Positions 10,560 to 22,000 of a stretch of 64,000 bases of DNA are shown here, piece by piece. How positions within the stretch are numbered: the first letter of the stretch is position 1; each line of letters opens with the position of its first letter. Location: positions 62,001 to 126,000 of the forward strand of contig JAKSZP010002665.1 in assembly GCA_022478985.1 (NCBI GenBank), given 5' to 3'. Position numbers and translations under genes: made by a program. The notes below the pieces were generated by a model. The model searched no databases and was not told the origin of the DNA. It saw only the letters and a program-made list of their open reading frames with translations. This DNA is from Massospora cicadina. Taxonomy: Eukaryota; Entomophthoromycota; Entomophthoromycetes; Entomophthorales; Entomophthoraceae.

Positions 10560-12485
10560 GGTAGATGCAATTATTAAGGATAACTTGAGGCCAGAGTAGG
10601 TATTATGTAGTTCCTCAAAAAATAGATTCCTTGGATGTTCACATTTTAAAAACCAAATCTTTACTTAATCTGTATGTATGTATTGTGAAATTTTTGAGAA
10701 AACAAAGTTCATTTGATCTTAGACACCTGTGCTCCAGTTAATATAGTATCCACAAGGTTGGTAAATAAGTTACTGCTGAAACCTGACTTGGAGCACCAAT
10801 GGTATCAGGTACCACTGGGAAGTCCTGCACTGTCTTGAAGGAAGTTTACAGAGTGCTGTTTTTGCAGTTTGGGTCATTTGCCATTTCAGCACCAGCGATT
10901 GTGTTGCCTAATAATAGCTATGACATGCTAATTTTCAAAGCTTTCATGCGCCACTTTGATGCGGTCATTAATATTGTTTAGGAGATCTTCAAAATCTTGG
11001 GCCATCGGGTCCTGATTTAGTTTACTTTCAATGGCGTGACCTAATATTCCAAGAGGAGGGGACAAGTTAATCTTGCATGCAGTGATGTGGTAATTCCTTC
11101 CCGCTATCAGCAGTTGAAAAAAAAACCATGGTTTTCCCCCATCAGATATATGCATACAGTGAAAGGGTAATCCCTGTCCGCTATCAGTGGTTGAAAAACA
11201 AAATTAGGGTCTCCCCTATCAGATATATGAGTACTAAGGACTTACCACTTCGATCTGCTGCTGCCATATCAATCTCCTCTGACCACCAAGTTATAATGCG
11301 AACAGAGATAGAGAATGAGATACCAACTGGCCTTTATGGTAAGCTTTTTAGGCCTTATCAGAAATCACGCTTTGAGCCTCACGCGGCCTCAGTCATAATC
11401 TTATCTGGGCATGAGGAGAGCAAAGTGTTACTAGCCAATCTACAACAAGGCCCACTGAGGATTTGGAGACACCAGGTGGTGATGTATTTACATTTGACCC
11501 CTGCAGACAAGGTCCTCCATTTCCAAGAGTTGGGTTGCTGGATGAATCTGTTCTTCCCATTAAACCCCAGTCCAGTGTATTAATGGTGGTTCTGCGAGAA
11601 ACCTTAATGGGGTTATCAGAGCAGAAGAAGAATCGTGCAGTAGCTTTATTTGAAAAAATTTAAAGTATTTTCGCGGCCAAAGATCCTGATCTTGGATGAG
11701 TTCATGGCGTTGTTCATCAGTTGGACACTGGGGATCACCCTTCCATTCAATCTAAGCCAATCTGCCACTTGCGAGTCATGGAAAAGGTAGTTTCTGATTA
11801 AATAAGGAAGCTGTTGGAGCAGGGATTGCTATAGCCATCTAGGAGTCCCTGGGATTCGCCCATATTAATTGTCAAGAAGAAGGATGGCACAAACTAATTA
11901 GTAATTGAATATTGAAAGCTAAACTTTTTCACTCAAAAGGACTCATATTTGCTGCCACATACTGATGACGCTTTATATTGACTAGGTGGGGCTCGCTATT
12001 TATCAGCTATGGACCTAATCTCAGGGGTAATGACAGATTAAGTTGCCATGGCTGAACAAGAAAATTATGCTACGATCACCTGCAAAGGGTTGTTTCGCCC
12101 ACCTATTTGCCTCAGGGGCTGTGTAAAGTCACAGCTACGTTCCAGAGGGCTATGGACAAAATTATAGGTGATCTCAAGCTGTTGTGTGTCCTAATGTACC
12201 TTGACTACACTAACATTTTTTCATGGTTGTTCTCAGAGAACCTTGATTATTTGGAAGAGGTATTCCGTCAGCACTCAGAGGCCAACATCAAAATCAAGCC
12301 CTCCAAGTGCCACTTCTAAAACCAAGAAGATTCGCTTGGGTTCAGGGTAGATGCTATATGACTCAAACCACAACCAGTAAAAGTAAAAACCATACAAAGA
12401 ATAACTCAACTAAGCACTAAGCGGGATATACAAAATTTTTAGGAATGTTAAGGTATTACCAACAGTTTATCACCAACTTTAGATG
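10560..12485 (+). pseudogene. Element A protease and reverse transcriptase, broken and truncated
   Basis: Protease-like sequence with FGSFAISAPAIVLPNNSYDM (about 10868-10930) aligns with element C protease. It is followed by the linker and RT N-terminus: PHQIYAYSERVIPVRYQW near 11133, then ETLMGLSEQKKNRAVALFEK near 11606. RT continues with GLCKVTATFQRAMDKIIGDL and the active site YLDY (YLDD expected) within 12107-12319. Similarity ends after a degraded 'RYYQQFITNF' near 12455-12480, just before RNase H. A 77-bp tandem duplication (11081-11234) interrupts the linker. Confidence 0.75.
11081..11234 (+). repeat. 77-bp tandem duplication inside element A
   Basis: Copies at 11081-11157 and 11158-11234 share 'ccgctatcag', 'ttgaaaaa' and 'atcagatatatg' at the same spacing. 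Element C has only one copy at the matching place (about 51325-51400). Since 77 is not a multiple of three, the duplication also shifts the frame. Confidence 0.8.
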
Positions 12486-13604
12486 CGGTTAAAATTTAGG
12501 GTCTTCACTGCTTATTCACGAATAATAACCCTTAATTGATAACTTTACAGGTTAGATTTGTGCACTCTTTGCGTTGTCAGAATATATATGATTGTCAATT
12601 GATAATAGTATGAAGACTATTATCTGTAGTTAAATAGATAACCAGTTTTTGGTCCAATGCTTGACCTATAATACTTCTTGAAATAATCCTGATGTTTCAG
12701 TAGGGATTTATACCCTTATACCGCTTAACTTGATCCAAGCTCAGATCCTTAGTTTATGGCCTTTCTTCTTATCTCGTGGAGTCTCGCAGAGTCCATAGCA
12801 ATCACCATCCAAACTCAGCTTCTCTTTTTTAAGGATCATTGATCCTAACTTTTTATCCTACTAAAGAGTCCCCAATTAAAGCATACAGAAATAATTTCTT
12901 GAAGATGAATAGAACTAAAATTAATAATAAATTCTGCTACTTACTCAAATTAGACTCTTTTATTTAAGTTAATTATCAGGGGTATTTATTAGGGAATTTG
13001 GCGCCCAACCCTCAGTTGGCGCCTCAGCCATGAAATGGTAGCCATTGCTGTTAAATTTCCCTTTGTCGTCTCACCAGCAATGGTCTTCCCTATACTGGTT
13101 GGGATCCTTCATCAGAAATCCTTAAGACCTAAAAAGGAAAAAGTCAGAAAACGTGTCCCTAACGTTTTCCAAATAAATCCAGCAAGACAACCATATTTGG
13201 CAAGCTATCTGCTTAGGTAATGGGAATTGTTACTCATTATGGCAGGTCATGAACCAACAGATCTATTCACTAGTTGATGGTGGCATCACTTGCCTCACAA
13301 CTTGCTACATAAATTCCCAATTGGTTGGTGATGAAACCTGACCGATCCCAATTGGTACACATGATAGTTAATCATCAATCAATTATTAGATGCTCCCATT
13401 TTGTCAGCAACTCTTCCCAATGAGATCTTAAGCATTCACTCAGATCAATCCCCAATGGATCTAAAACAGGCGATTTACCTAAAATCTCCTAAAATTAATA
13501 AACCAAAATGAGGGTCAACCAATATTTAATTCACCTGTATAGGGAACTATACCCAAGTGATCCATGGTAATCTAGACATCTGAAAACGTGGAAAAATCCT
13601 AACA
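12486..13604 (-). repeat. 3' LTR of the old family-X element
   Basis: This is one of four X LTRs in the window (others: 18697-19828, 28207-29357, 31509-32616). On the minus strand it starts 'tgttaggattttt' (13604) and ends '...aaattttaacc', so the TGTTA/TAACA ends are partly degraded. It contains the conserved block with 'gaaaacgttagggacacg' (minus strand, around 13145-13170). Divergence from its partner LTR at 31509-32616 is high, so the insertion is old. Confidence 0.8.
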
Positions 13605-13712
13605 CATCCCCCATATTGCCTAGATTTCCAGAGAGAATAGAATTGGGACAGGAGACTAATACCTCAGACACCAGGTCAAATATTTCTTGGTTTCTAGTAG
13701 AGCACAGTCAAT

Positions 13713-14045
13713 ATGCACTCAACTCTGCTCCGGACAAGCTTCAGCTTGCAGTTTACTTCTGATTCCTCCTTGCTACTGCCTCCTCAGAGCACAGTCCACA
13801 CACCCTTCTGTCATACTGGGCTAATCAATTTACTTGTGATAATACTAATCTTGGGATCTGGATTTCCCCCCTTCAAGGTATATGACCTGCTATCATATTC
13901 TGAATTCTTGGTCCAGCGTCCTCAATTTCCTGATCTTCCTCATCATCCTCACCAGGAGGGATTTACCATTAATGTTCATTTTGTGGCACAATTAAGAATT
14001 CTCATTTATATTCGCTCTTTTTATTTTCCTGTAATAACTTCTTAG
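13713..14045 (+). other. Open frame upstream of the antisense gene, family X (old copy)
   Basis: A 110-codon frame with a hydrophobic stretch (GLINLLVIILILGSGF). The young copy has a similar frame on its minus strand (28091-27888, GLIDLLMMILFLGSSF), again ending before the main antisense gene. It may be a leader or upstream exon of the antisense transcript, or only untranslated DNA that happens to be open in both copies. No family is recognised. Confidence 0.35.
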
Positions 14046-14184
14046 CCCATATCATTCTTAATTCTTCACTGATGAGCTTATCTCATTAATTTTGAGATTA
14101 ATTTATCCAAAAAAGCCTAACTGATTCTGAAATGCATAATGTTGACTATTAAACGTCTGACGTCACCCCTTTTGTCCAGCTCAT

Positions 14185-15310
14185 ATGTTGAATTTGTAAT
14201 CTTGGAACCAACCACTGCTTGACAGCATGTCTGACAAGGATGTTCGGCTCTTCCACTGATGAGATGATCTGCATGACAAAACCTCTTCTATGGTCCTCCC
14301 AGGACATACTCCCAATCAAGTACCGGTGTGCCAGTCCTTCTGCAAAATTAGCAGAAACAGCATCCAACCCTTACAAAACCAGGTTAGCAATTGTCTCAGA
14401 TGACTTGCAACCAATCCTCCCTCTATCATCAATTCCTGAGTTAGATTTCATAACCATCCTGGATTTGGCTTCATTCTCAGATACTCCTACTATCATTCTA
14501 AAACCTCTTGAAGCAATGCCCTCTGCTCTTGATTGATCATTCCTTGCCAGATCTGACTTGCTTCCAGAATTTCTTTTTTAACTTGGACAGTTTTGCAAAC
14601 CAGGTGTTCTGTCAACCAAACTAGCCATCAGAAACCGCTAACATTTCAAACTCCCCTATGCAGAATTGAGGAGCTGATAACTGAGGCTCTAACTATAGCT
14701 TTGAACTCGTCCAATTTTAAAAACATCTTAGTTTGAGACGTTGCAGTCTATGCCCTTCACTTTGCAAGCCAAGTTCTTCGAAATTTGGGCCATGAAACTT
14801 CCAGCCTCTCACAGCTTCCATGCTCATTCTTCTTTCACTTCCAAGAAGCTCTTAGTCATTTCTGCAGGATGCCATCCGCTCCCTGCATGACTATCTCGTT
14901 TCTGGCGCGTATCATTGATACCTTATCCTGATGGCTTTGATAGGGGGCATGATTTGGCAACCTCCATCTAGAATCCCTTGCTTAATGCCAGCCCATATTC
15001 CCAATGGTCTTGATGAAGCTCATCGGCAAGCACTAAAGACAAATCATCTGGCTCTAGTGCAATATCAGGATTACTAGGAAGTATTCACCACTGCCTCTTC
15101 TTGTTCTGTTGCTTTCCTCCCTGATATGGGGTATCACATTTGGAAAATACCAATACTTCCATCTCTCTTCCCCTAATCACATTATTGCAGGGATTAGCCT
15201 CCACTCAATAAATTTGGCTTTGAGTAGGTCTAGCCCTTGCTAGCATCCAATCTCACATAGATCTTGACAGTTTGTTTCCTCCTACTGCGATACATTCTCC
15301 CTCCCCCAAG
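14185..15310 (+). pseudogene. Antisense gene of family X, old broken copy
   Basis: This is the counterpart of the 391-codon frame at 26448-27623. It lies opposite in strand to gag-pol, between integrase and the 3' LTR. ATG 14185 aligns with the young ATG, and the end at PTAIHSPSPKR (~15310) aligns with PTAIQPPSPKR. Shared blocks include TRLAIV, ARSDLLPEFLF, IGGMI followed by W, QALKTN and ASTQ-IW. Codon differences are often synonymous. The frame has several stops and at least one small shift. Function unknown; I recognise no domain. The 105-codon stretch 14219-14536 is its longest open part. Confidence 0.7.
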
Positions 15311-15458
15311 AGGTGAATAGGAGGAAACATCTTCAAGTCAAGGACAACCAATAAAAATTATAAAATATACCTTTCTCTGTGCGTTTTTATTAAAATTTTA
15401 ATCTGCTATATTTAACAATCTTGTATTTTTTTATTTTTCTATATGGGACTTGACCTTC

Positions 15459-15650
15459 ATTTGGTTCAGTGGTCCATCTTTTTTATTTATCCCTTAAACT
15501 GGTTCTGAGGTATACTTAGACCTACCTTTTTTATGGTTCATAGGTCTTATTTTTAAGACTTAAATATCTATTTTGGTTCAGCGGTCCTTTTTTGGACTTA
15601 ATCAAATCATCAGGTCATAACCATTTCAATGGTTCGGCGGTCCTTTGGGA
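15459..15650 (-). repeat. Repeated 'ggttcagcggtcc' motifs, old X copy
   Basis: About five imperfect units carrying 'ggttcagtggtcc', 'ggttcataggtc' or 'ggttcagcggtcc' lie between the ends of pol and the antisense gene. The young copy has matching units at 26161-26340 on the other strand. Confidence 0.65.
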
Positions 15651-15859
15651 ACACTCTTTTTATCAATTTTTTTTATGATACACTGCTTTAAGTCTTCAAC
15701 ATGGACTCAATTCAAAATCCCTCATCCCAAAGCTTATTGATGGAATAGGCGTCCACCTCCATATTAGCAATAACCTCAAACAGACCCAACCACAATGATT
15801 CTAACTTGTTTCTTCCACTAAACTTATGTTTATCAAAATAGTAAACTTTTTCGCCTATT

Positions 15860-18690
15860 TGGTATAAATAATGCCGTTCAGTTCTTACTATCCATCATTT
15901 TTGACATGATCTTTTTCTTTAAGGTCGTATCAAATGCTTGTGATTGCATCTCAATCAGCATACCTGAAATTGGATCAGGTACTGCTCGTCACTCATCCCA
16001 ATGTTGGTTCCACCACTGAATATAGAATCAGCAGCAACGCGGCCTTTAATCCATATAGTAACCCAAATGGCATTTTTCCTGTCATTGTATGATGACTTTT
16101 ATTATATGCAAACATCACTAAAAATGAGGTACTTTCCCCATGCAGAAGTTCTCCCTGAAACCAGCTTCCTCAGCATCATGGCCAGCATTTCATTGACATG
16201 CTCTACCAGTTCGTTAATCTCTGGCCAGTAAGGTACTGACATGACTCCTCAGATCCCCACTATTTTATTCAATCTTAGGATCACATGAGATATGAAATTC
16301 ATTCCATTGTAGCTCAACAAGACGCGCATGCATCCATGGCGGTGTACTACTTGATCCAGGATATATATTACAGTGCTGGTAGCGTCCACTTTTGCCAGGG
16401 CCTTCGTCTTGACCCATCTATTCAGATGGTTGATCACAACTATGATTTATTAGACTCCTTTTGTACTCATGGTTAATGCTCCCATCACATTGCTGGACAC
16501 CAAATGCCAGGAAAATCCAGGATGGACCTGTCAATATCCAGTCATGTACTTGTGAGGCTTGTGCAACTGGAACTCCGCGCAACAAGCCAGATAATCTTCT
16601 ACATCATAGTTGATGGACTCCCAGTAATAATATTGGAAAATGTGATCGGTCATCATCCTTAGGACTCCATGTAAACAACCTTATGTGTGGCTTGAACAAT
16701 AGCCGCTTGATCCAATGGCTTTTGTATATAGTAATTGTTTTCCATTGATCATCTTAAAAACTTGTCCATCCATGGTCTTGGTGTTTTCCATCGCTTTTAA
16801 AGTGCACCTCAAATTCTCAGTGCTCGTTCTCATTTCTCCTTTAGCCATTCTCTGGAATAGCTCATTGCTTGCTGGTATGCCACTTGGACCATTGGTAACC
16901 TTGATAAGCCATCCGCATTCAGATGAGAAGCTCCAGCCTGGTGGACTATCTCATAATCATAAGTCTGTAGCTTCAATGCCCATTGGGAATGCCATCCTTC
17001 TGGTTCTCCTAATCTGTGTAGCCAATGCAATGAGGAGTGGTCTGTCATCACGTTAAAATCCATTTCATGAAATACACCCAAAAATTGTTTACAGGCGTAA
17101 ATGACCACAAGGCATTCAAACCCAGTCATGGTGTTATTCCTCTCAGATGCTGAGAGCGTTCAGCTCATATATGCTACTGGATGTTCATCCCTGAGTTCAT
17201 CCACTTGGCTCAGTATGACGCCAATCACCATTACTAAAGTATCCATCTGTATTAAAATTTCTCAATTAAAATTCTGATATTTTGAAATCAAAGAATCTAT
17301 CAAATACTGGTTATTTCGTCAGAAAACTCTAGGACTCCTCACTTCAAACAAATAATTTTTCAAATCCTTAAGTAAATGGAATAGGGGCTTGGCAATTCTT
17401 GTAAAATCCCAAATAAACCTTTGATAGGATCTGACAATTCCAAGGAACACTTGGATATTTTGGACACTTTTTGGAACAGCCATTTGATCTATGGCTTCAA
17501 ATTTCTGGTCTTGCGGCTGCAGGTCACTTGAGTGATTAAAAATCACAGATATTCCAACTTTTTCTTTAATAAGTGGCACTTCCTCAGCTTGATCTTCAGG
17601 TTAGCCATGGATAGTCCCTTAATAACTTCCTCCAAGTAGTGCAAACGGTCACTAAATGTCCCACTGAACACATTTATATTATCCAAGTACACCAGGAAGC
17701 ATGACATCTTTAGGTCATTCAATATGGCGTCCATGGCCCTCTGGAACGTCGCAAGCGCATTGCATAGACCTAGGGGCATCCTCGTCAGTTGATACAGCAC
17801 CTGTGCGGTAATAATTGTGCATTTCTCCTAGACTTCTTTTAGCAAATTGATATGCCAATATCCTGATATTAGATCCATTGTGGAGAAATACTTCTCTTCC
17901 TCCAATCATTTAAGTACATTGTTGATTTGTGGTAGAAGATATGAGTCCTTATTTGTAATCTTATTCAGCTTCTGATAATTGATCACCACCTGACTAGAGC
18001 CATCCTTCTTCTTCATAATAAGGATAGGGCTTGCCCAGGGACTCAACAAAAACTAGAAGCCAGTGCTTCAGTAGTTTACTAATTTCACCTCCACTACCGC
18101 TTCAGCCGCCTTTGACCATTGAATCATTCTCATCCTTATTGGCAAATTTTCCCTGGTGTTAACTTTGTAAATGATTTTTTTGCACATCCCAAATTATGGT
18201 CATCCGGGGCAAATACTTCCCAATACTTGTTGAATAATTTGAGCACCTCCTCCTGCTGCCTTTCTATTAGATCAGCTAGTTGCTCTTGATTGACCAATAA
18301 ATTGATACTTTCAGTCACCCCTGCCAGTAATCCCAATTCTTGAGGGCCCCCAAGTGGAATTTCCTCAATTCAGCCATTAAGATTAGATGAACAAACGTGA
18401 CAATCTGATTCTTCTTAATCTACATCAGTTTTTCACTCAAATTTTCCAGAACACAAATTTCTCCATGGCCCAGCATAATTATATCAGGAGCCATCCAAGT
18501 TTCTACTCTGTACTTCTTCCAAGTGCTTCCAACTTCTTCATACAGCAGCTCAGGTATCTCCAATGTCAACCCTGTGTCATCTATTATCTGTGATCCTAGT
18601 AGTATGGTCCTCAAACTCTTAATCCTCAACAGAATTCTCAAATTTTCCAAATTTCCATTAGCATTTCTCATTGCTCTTGGCCAACTAATT
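15860..18690 (-). pseudogene. Old family-X Pol: RT - RNase H - integrase remnants
   Basis: Minus-strand frames match the young X element in order. Linker and RT N-terminus: 18746-18136, with QQEEVLKLFNKYWEVFAPDD. RT core: 17800-17543, with MPLGLCNALATFQRAMD and YLDN (17678-17689) in place of YLDD. RNase H: 17579-16830, with YQRFIWDF and later DFNVMTDHSSLHWL. Integrase: 16437-16000, with KALAKVDATSTVIYILDQVV and LLSYNGMNF, whose second catalytic Asp is replaced. Stops and shifts are many. The plus-strand frames 16001-16231, 16715-17056 and 18387-18771 are shadows of this gene. Confidence 0.82.
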
Positions 18691-18696
18691 GGTAAT

Positions 18697-19828
18697 TGTT
18701 GGGATTTTTGCCCATATTCCAAACCTGCTAGATTATCTGGTTTCACTAGGGGAAAATTCCATAAAGCATAGTGAATTGGAAATCAGTTAGCCCAAATTTT
18801 GGAGGAACTATGTTTGGGGGTTTTGGGATATTCGCCTGGTCTTATCCATTGGAAATCAATCCGGATGAATACCTAATATCTCATTGGGCAGAGTGGCCAA
18901 TGAAATAGGGGCATCTGATAGTAATTAACTATCAGATGTACCAATTGGGATTGGTTGGGTTTTATCACCAACTGATTAGGAATGAATGGCGAGTTGCGAG
19001 GCGAGTGATGCCACCTGAAACTAGCAAATCGATTGGTTGGTAAGGTGACCTTCCATAATGGGTGATAAGTCCCATAACCTAAGCAGGTCGCTAGCAAATT
19101 ATGGTTGGTTTGCTTGGATCAAGAGGAAAATGTTAGGGACACGTTTTCTGACTCTTTCCATTTGAGGTCTCGAGGATGTCCAATGATGGAATCTTAGCCA
19201 GGATGGGGAAGACCATTACTGCTGAGATGAGGAAGAGTTATTCGATGGCAACGGCTGCCGTTTCATTGAAGAGGTGTCAACCAAGGATTAGATGACCAAA
19301 TCCCCTATTATATAATTCCCTAGGGTTCACTATAATAAAAACATTATTACTACCAAAAACATTTTTATTAGTTTTATTGTAGATTTAGTTATAGTTAGAC
19401 TATCAGCATCTAGTGTGAAGTTCCATCTCAAGGATATTATTGAAGAAGGCAATAATTGGAAGACTCTCAGAGAGAAGAGTAGAGATCTGAGCGGGGATCT
19501 AGAGATGAAGGGAACCACAATTTAGGGATGGCTGCTGACTGTGTGTTGGGCTGAAAGAGACTATCATCAGGGGATCTTGATGAAGATCGAGTGGACAGTA
19601 GTACAGGGAATGAATCCCTATGAGTATGACCTATCAAGTATTTAATCAGAAGTACTGGCTGAAGCGTTGGGCCTGATAATAGTTTTAAATCAACTATGGA
19701 TAATAGTCTCCATTTATTATCAGATAATATATTCTTTACAACTTGAGGTGCATGAGGAAACTGAACCTGTGCAGTAAAAAGGTTACTGGGTTGGTGAGTG
19801 ATAATCAACCCATAAGTAAATTTTTACA
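18697..19828 (+). repeat. 5' LTR, young family-X element
   Basis: It runs from TGTTGGGATTTT to ATTTTTACA. A TATA-like 'attatataattccc' near 19307-19320 is followed by the conserved 'ctagggttcac'. The block 'gttagggacacgttttctg' (about 19132-19150) is shared with the other X LTRs. The primer-binding site follows three bases after the end. Confidence 0.9.
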
Positions 19829-19831
19829 AGT

Positions 19832-19849
19832 TGGTGCTCACTACAGAGG
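19832..19849 (+). other. Primer-binding site (PBS), young family X
   Basis: 'tggtgctcactacagagg' begins with TGG, the complement of a tRNA CCA end. It matches the PBS of elements B and C except for one base. The implied tRNA ends ...AGTGAGCACCA; I cannot say which amino acid it carries. Confidence 0.8.
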
Positions 19850-19875
19850 GTAGTTGAGTGAAGAATCTATCAATA

Positions 19876-21400
19876 ATGTCATATAAAGAAGAGGTGCGCA
19901 AGTTGTGGACCAAGATCACCACAGTGAATCTGAATGCCTTGAACTCAGCGGACCATTGGGAGTTCGCGGCCTTGGAAGAACTAGTCACCAAGGTGTAGAA
20001 GGAGTAGAAAACGTAGCCAAATTCAGGAACAAAATGCTTGGCAAAGTAAACTCATTAAAGAAGAAAGAAGGAGACCTTTTTTGAGATGTCCTATTTCTAA
20101 AAACAGAGTGAGAAGAAGATCGCATTTTATGAGAAAGTTTAATGTGGATATTGAGAAGTTGATGAAAGAAATAGAGGACCTAAAAGCCCACAGATATGAT
20201 TTTTATCTCGATATGGCCAGTGATGCTGAAGAGAGAAGTCCTCAAATGATACTTGGGAAGACAAATATCCTGAGAAATATGCTGCCCGCCTTCAATGCTA
20301 TTTCAGAGATGATGCCCAAAGTCACTACACAAGTGAACCAAGTAGCCAAACTGAGAGTATCAGCTTGAAATGACTCAGAGGAATTTAGAGCAACACCAAA
20401 ATTTGCCGACATTCTATTGGGATAACGCCCCAGCGTTTTTCCAACTATTTAACATGACCATGAATGGATACGGGGATCATCAAAAGGCGATGACGGTCAT
20501 GAACTGTTTAGACACAGACTGCCAGAACCTAGTGTTACCCCACTTGGAGGGGGACAGCTGGTCATATGATGAGGCAAAGGCGGCCATGATGAAGGAGTTC
20601 AGGAGTCCAACCCATATGTCAAAATGCAAGCAAGAATTTATGGGAATTCAATTCTGTAAATATGAGTCTCTAGCAAGCTTCGCAGATCAATTTTACCAGG
20701 AATTGCAGATCCTGGCTGGAGCAAAAGTGTTAGACGACTTTGATGCAAGAATCGCTTTGCAAGTGGCCCTTCAGTCCTATCGCGATTTGCATTAAATGAT
20801 GTCTACTGTATCTGTGACCGAGATAACTACCTCACAAATGGTAGATAACCTGAAGATTTTGGGAGAGACGTTTGATGCCCCAAATAGAAGCTTCAAGTCC
20901 ATGCCGGTCTGAAATCTGAATCCCACAAAGGGAAGCAAAGGAGCAAAGGAGACTTTTTCCTGAACTGTGCCAGGAAATAAGCCCAAAGACTTCAGACGGT
21001 TAAATAAGAAAGAGAAGGTCTGCTTCCAGTATGGCGGGAAAGGACATTTTACTGCACACTGCAAAAAGCTTAAGGATCAAATTAACGTGGTCCAGGCTAA
21101 AGAGACAGCAGTAGCCAAAGATTTGGGAATAGGTCCCGCTGCCTAGACAAGGAACAGTCTAGAGCGGCGGAGAAACCTGTTCCTCCCTATATAATGATTG
21201 AAGAGATAGATATTAGCGATCTGTTTGTAGATGACAAGCAGGATCAGCTATATTAAGTGGTCAACATGGATATAAATGCCGTGACCAGAGCTGGGGTGAA
21301 GAAGATTGACCCTGAGATAGTTCAGGAAGCTGCCTGGCCGTACAACTGACTTCTGGCGGAGAAGATTTGGACCACCAAGAATCCTGATGAGTTAACAGAT
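19876..21400 (+). pseudogene. Family-X gag (capsid and CCHC), young copy
   Basis: The start ATG 19876 (MSYKEEVRKLW) is supported by the old copy, where MSYKDELKLW begins at the same place. The N-terminal part is charged and helical (20081-20368). The capsid-like domain is best kept at 20370-20795, with SYDEAKAAMMKEF and ASFADQFYQEL typical of gypsy gag. The zinc knuckle at 21021-21062 reads CFQYGGKGHFTAHC, so the second cysteine has become tyrosine. Stops and at least two frameshifts break it. The protein would build the particle and bind genomic RNA. Confidence 0.8.
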
Positions 21401-21529
21401 GTTCGTTTAGATGAGGCCAATCTGTCAATCCCCTTGGCGTGATTAAGGAATCATTTCTTGAATTATTAACACAAATTATTCACACCCTAGATTCAGCTAA
21501 TAATGCCACCATTCACTCAGTAAATACTA

Positions 21530-22000
21530 TATTATAATACTCTTAGTACATATATAGACATACAAGTGAATTGAGTGAGGGTGGGGGCGATTGTCAACAG
21601 TGGAGTGCCCATTAATATTGTGTAGACCAAGCTGGTGAAGAATATGAAGATCTCTCCAGACTTGGAACACAAGAAAGAATACAGAACATCTGGGCTAAAC
21701 ACCACCGTTTCCTGTGGAGCGTATAGTGCTACCCTATGGTTTGGGTCATTGGTGGTATCCACGCCAGCGATAGTTTTGGCGAACCAAAACTATGATATCC
21801 TGATTGGAATGGAGTTTTTGCAGAAGTATGGAGTTAAATGTAACTTTGAGGATAATACGTTGACCATCATGAGTCAGACGTTACCATTGGTATACCAGAA
21901 GGATGGTGAAGTTCCATTGAATTGGAGAAATAACTTCATTAATCTGATATACAATAACGGCAATGTACCAATTCAATACCAATTAGTTGGTAGGAAGTGA
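21530..22000 (+). pseudogene. Family-X aspartic protease, young copy
   Basis: The catalytic D-S/T-G loop appears as AIVNSGVPINIV (near 21590-21620), so the catalytic Asp is Asn here. The old copy retains DSG. Downstream, SLVVSTPAIVLANQNYDILIG and LPLVYQKDGE are well kept in frame 2 (21635-22000). In active elements this dimeric protease cuts Gag-Pol. The loss of Asp means this copy could not process itself. Confidence 0.78.

Larger units (their letters stand above)
8331..12485 (+). mobile_element. Ty3/gypsy element A, 3' half missing
   Basis: This is a plus-strand LTR retrotransposon remnant related to element C (47554-54908). It holds a diverged 5' LTR, gag, protease and the first part of pol. 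Coding similarity stops at 12485, where the LTR of the old X element begins, so RNase H, integrase and the 3' LTR are absent. The missing half is not found on the far side of the X element (32617 onward carries a minus-strand element instead). Confidence 0.8.
13605..18696 (-). mobile_element. Old family-X gypsy element, 3' half (pol, antisense gene)
   Basis: Read on the minus strand, this is the continuation of 29363-32616 after removal of the younger X insertion. The target sequence rejoins in the same order as in the young copy around 21945-22000. It contains the RT, RNase H and integrase remnants, the region of repeated 'ggttcagcggtcc' motifs (15459-15650), the antisense gene and the 3' LTR at 12486-13604. 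Confidence 0.85.

Noticed and set aside
13035..13220. 61-codon frame and similar frames at 32131-32349
   Set aside because: They lie inside X LTRs over the conserved promoter block; DNA conservation there explains the shared residues.
16715..17056. 113-codon plus-strand frame
   Set aside because: The minus strand here is X RNase H (MTDHSSLHWLHRL), which explains it; unlike the antisense gene at 14185-15310 it lies inside pol.
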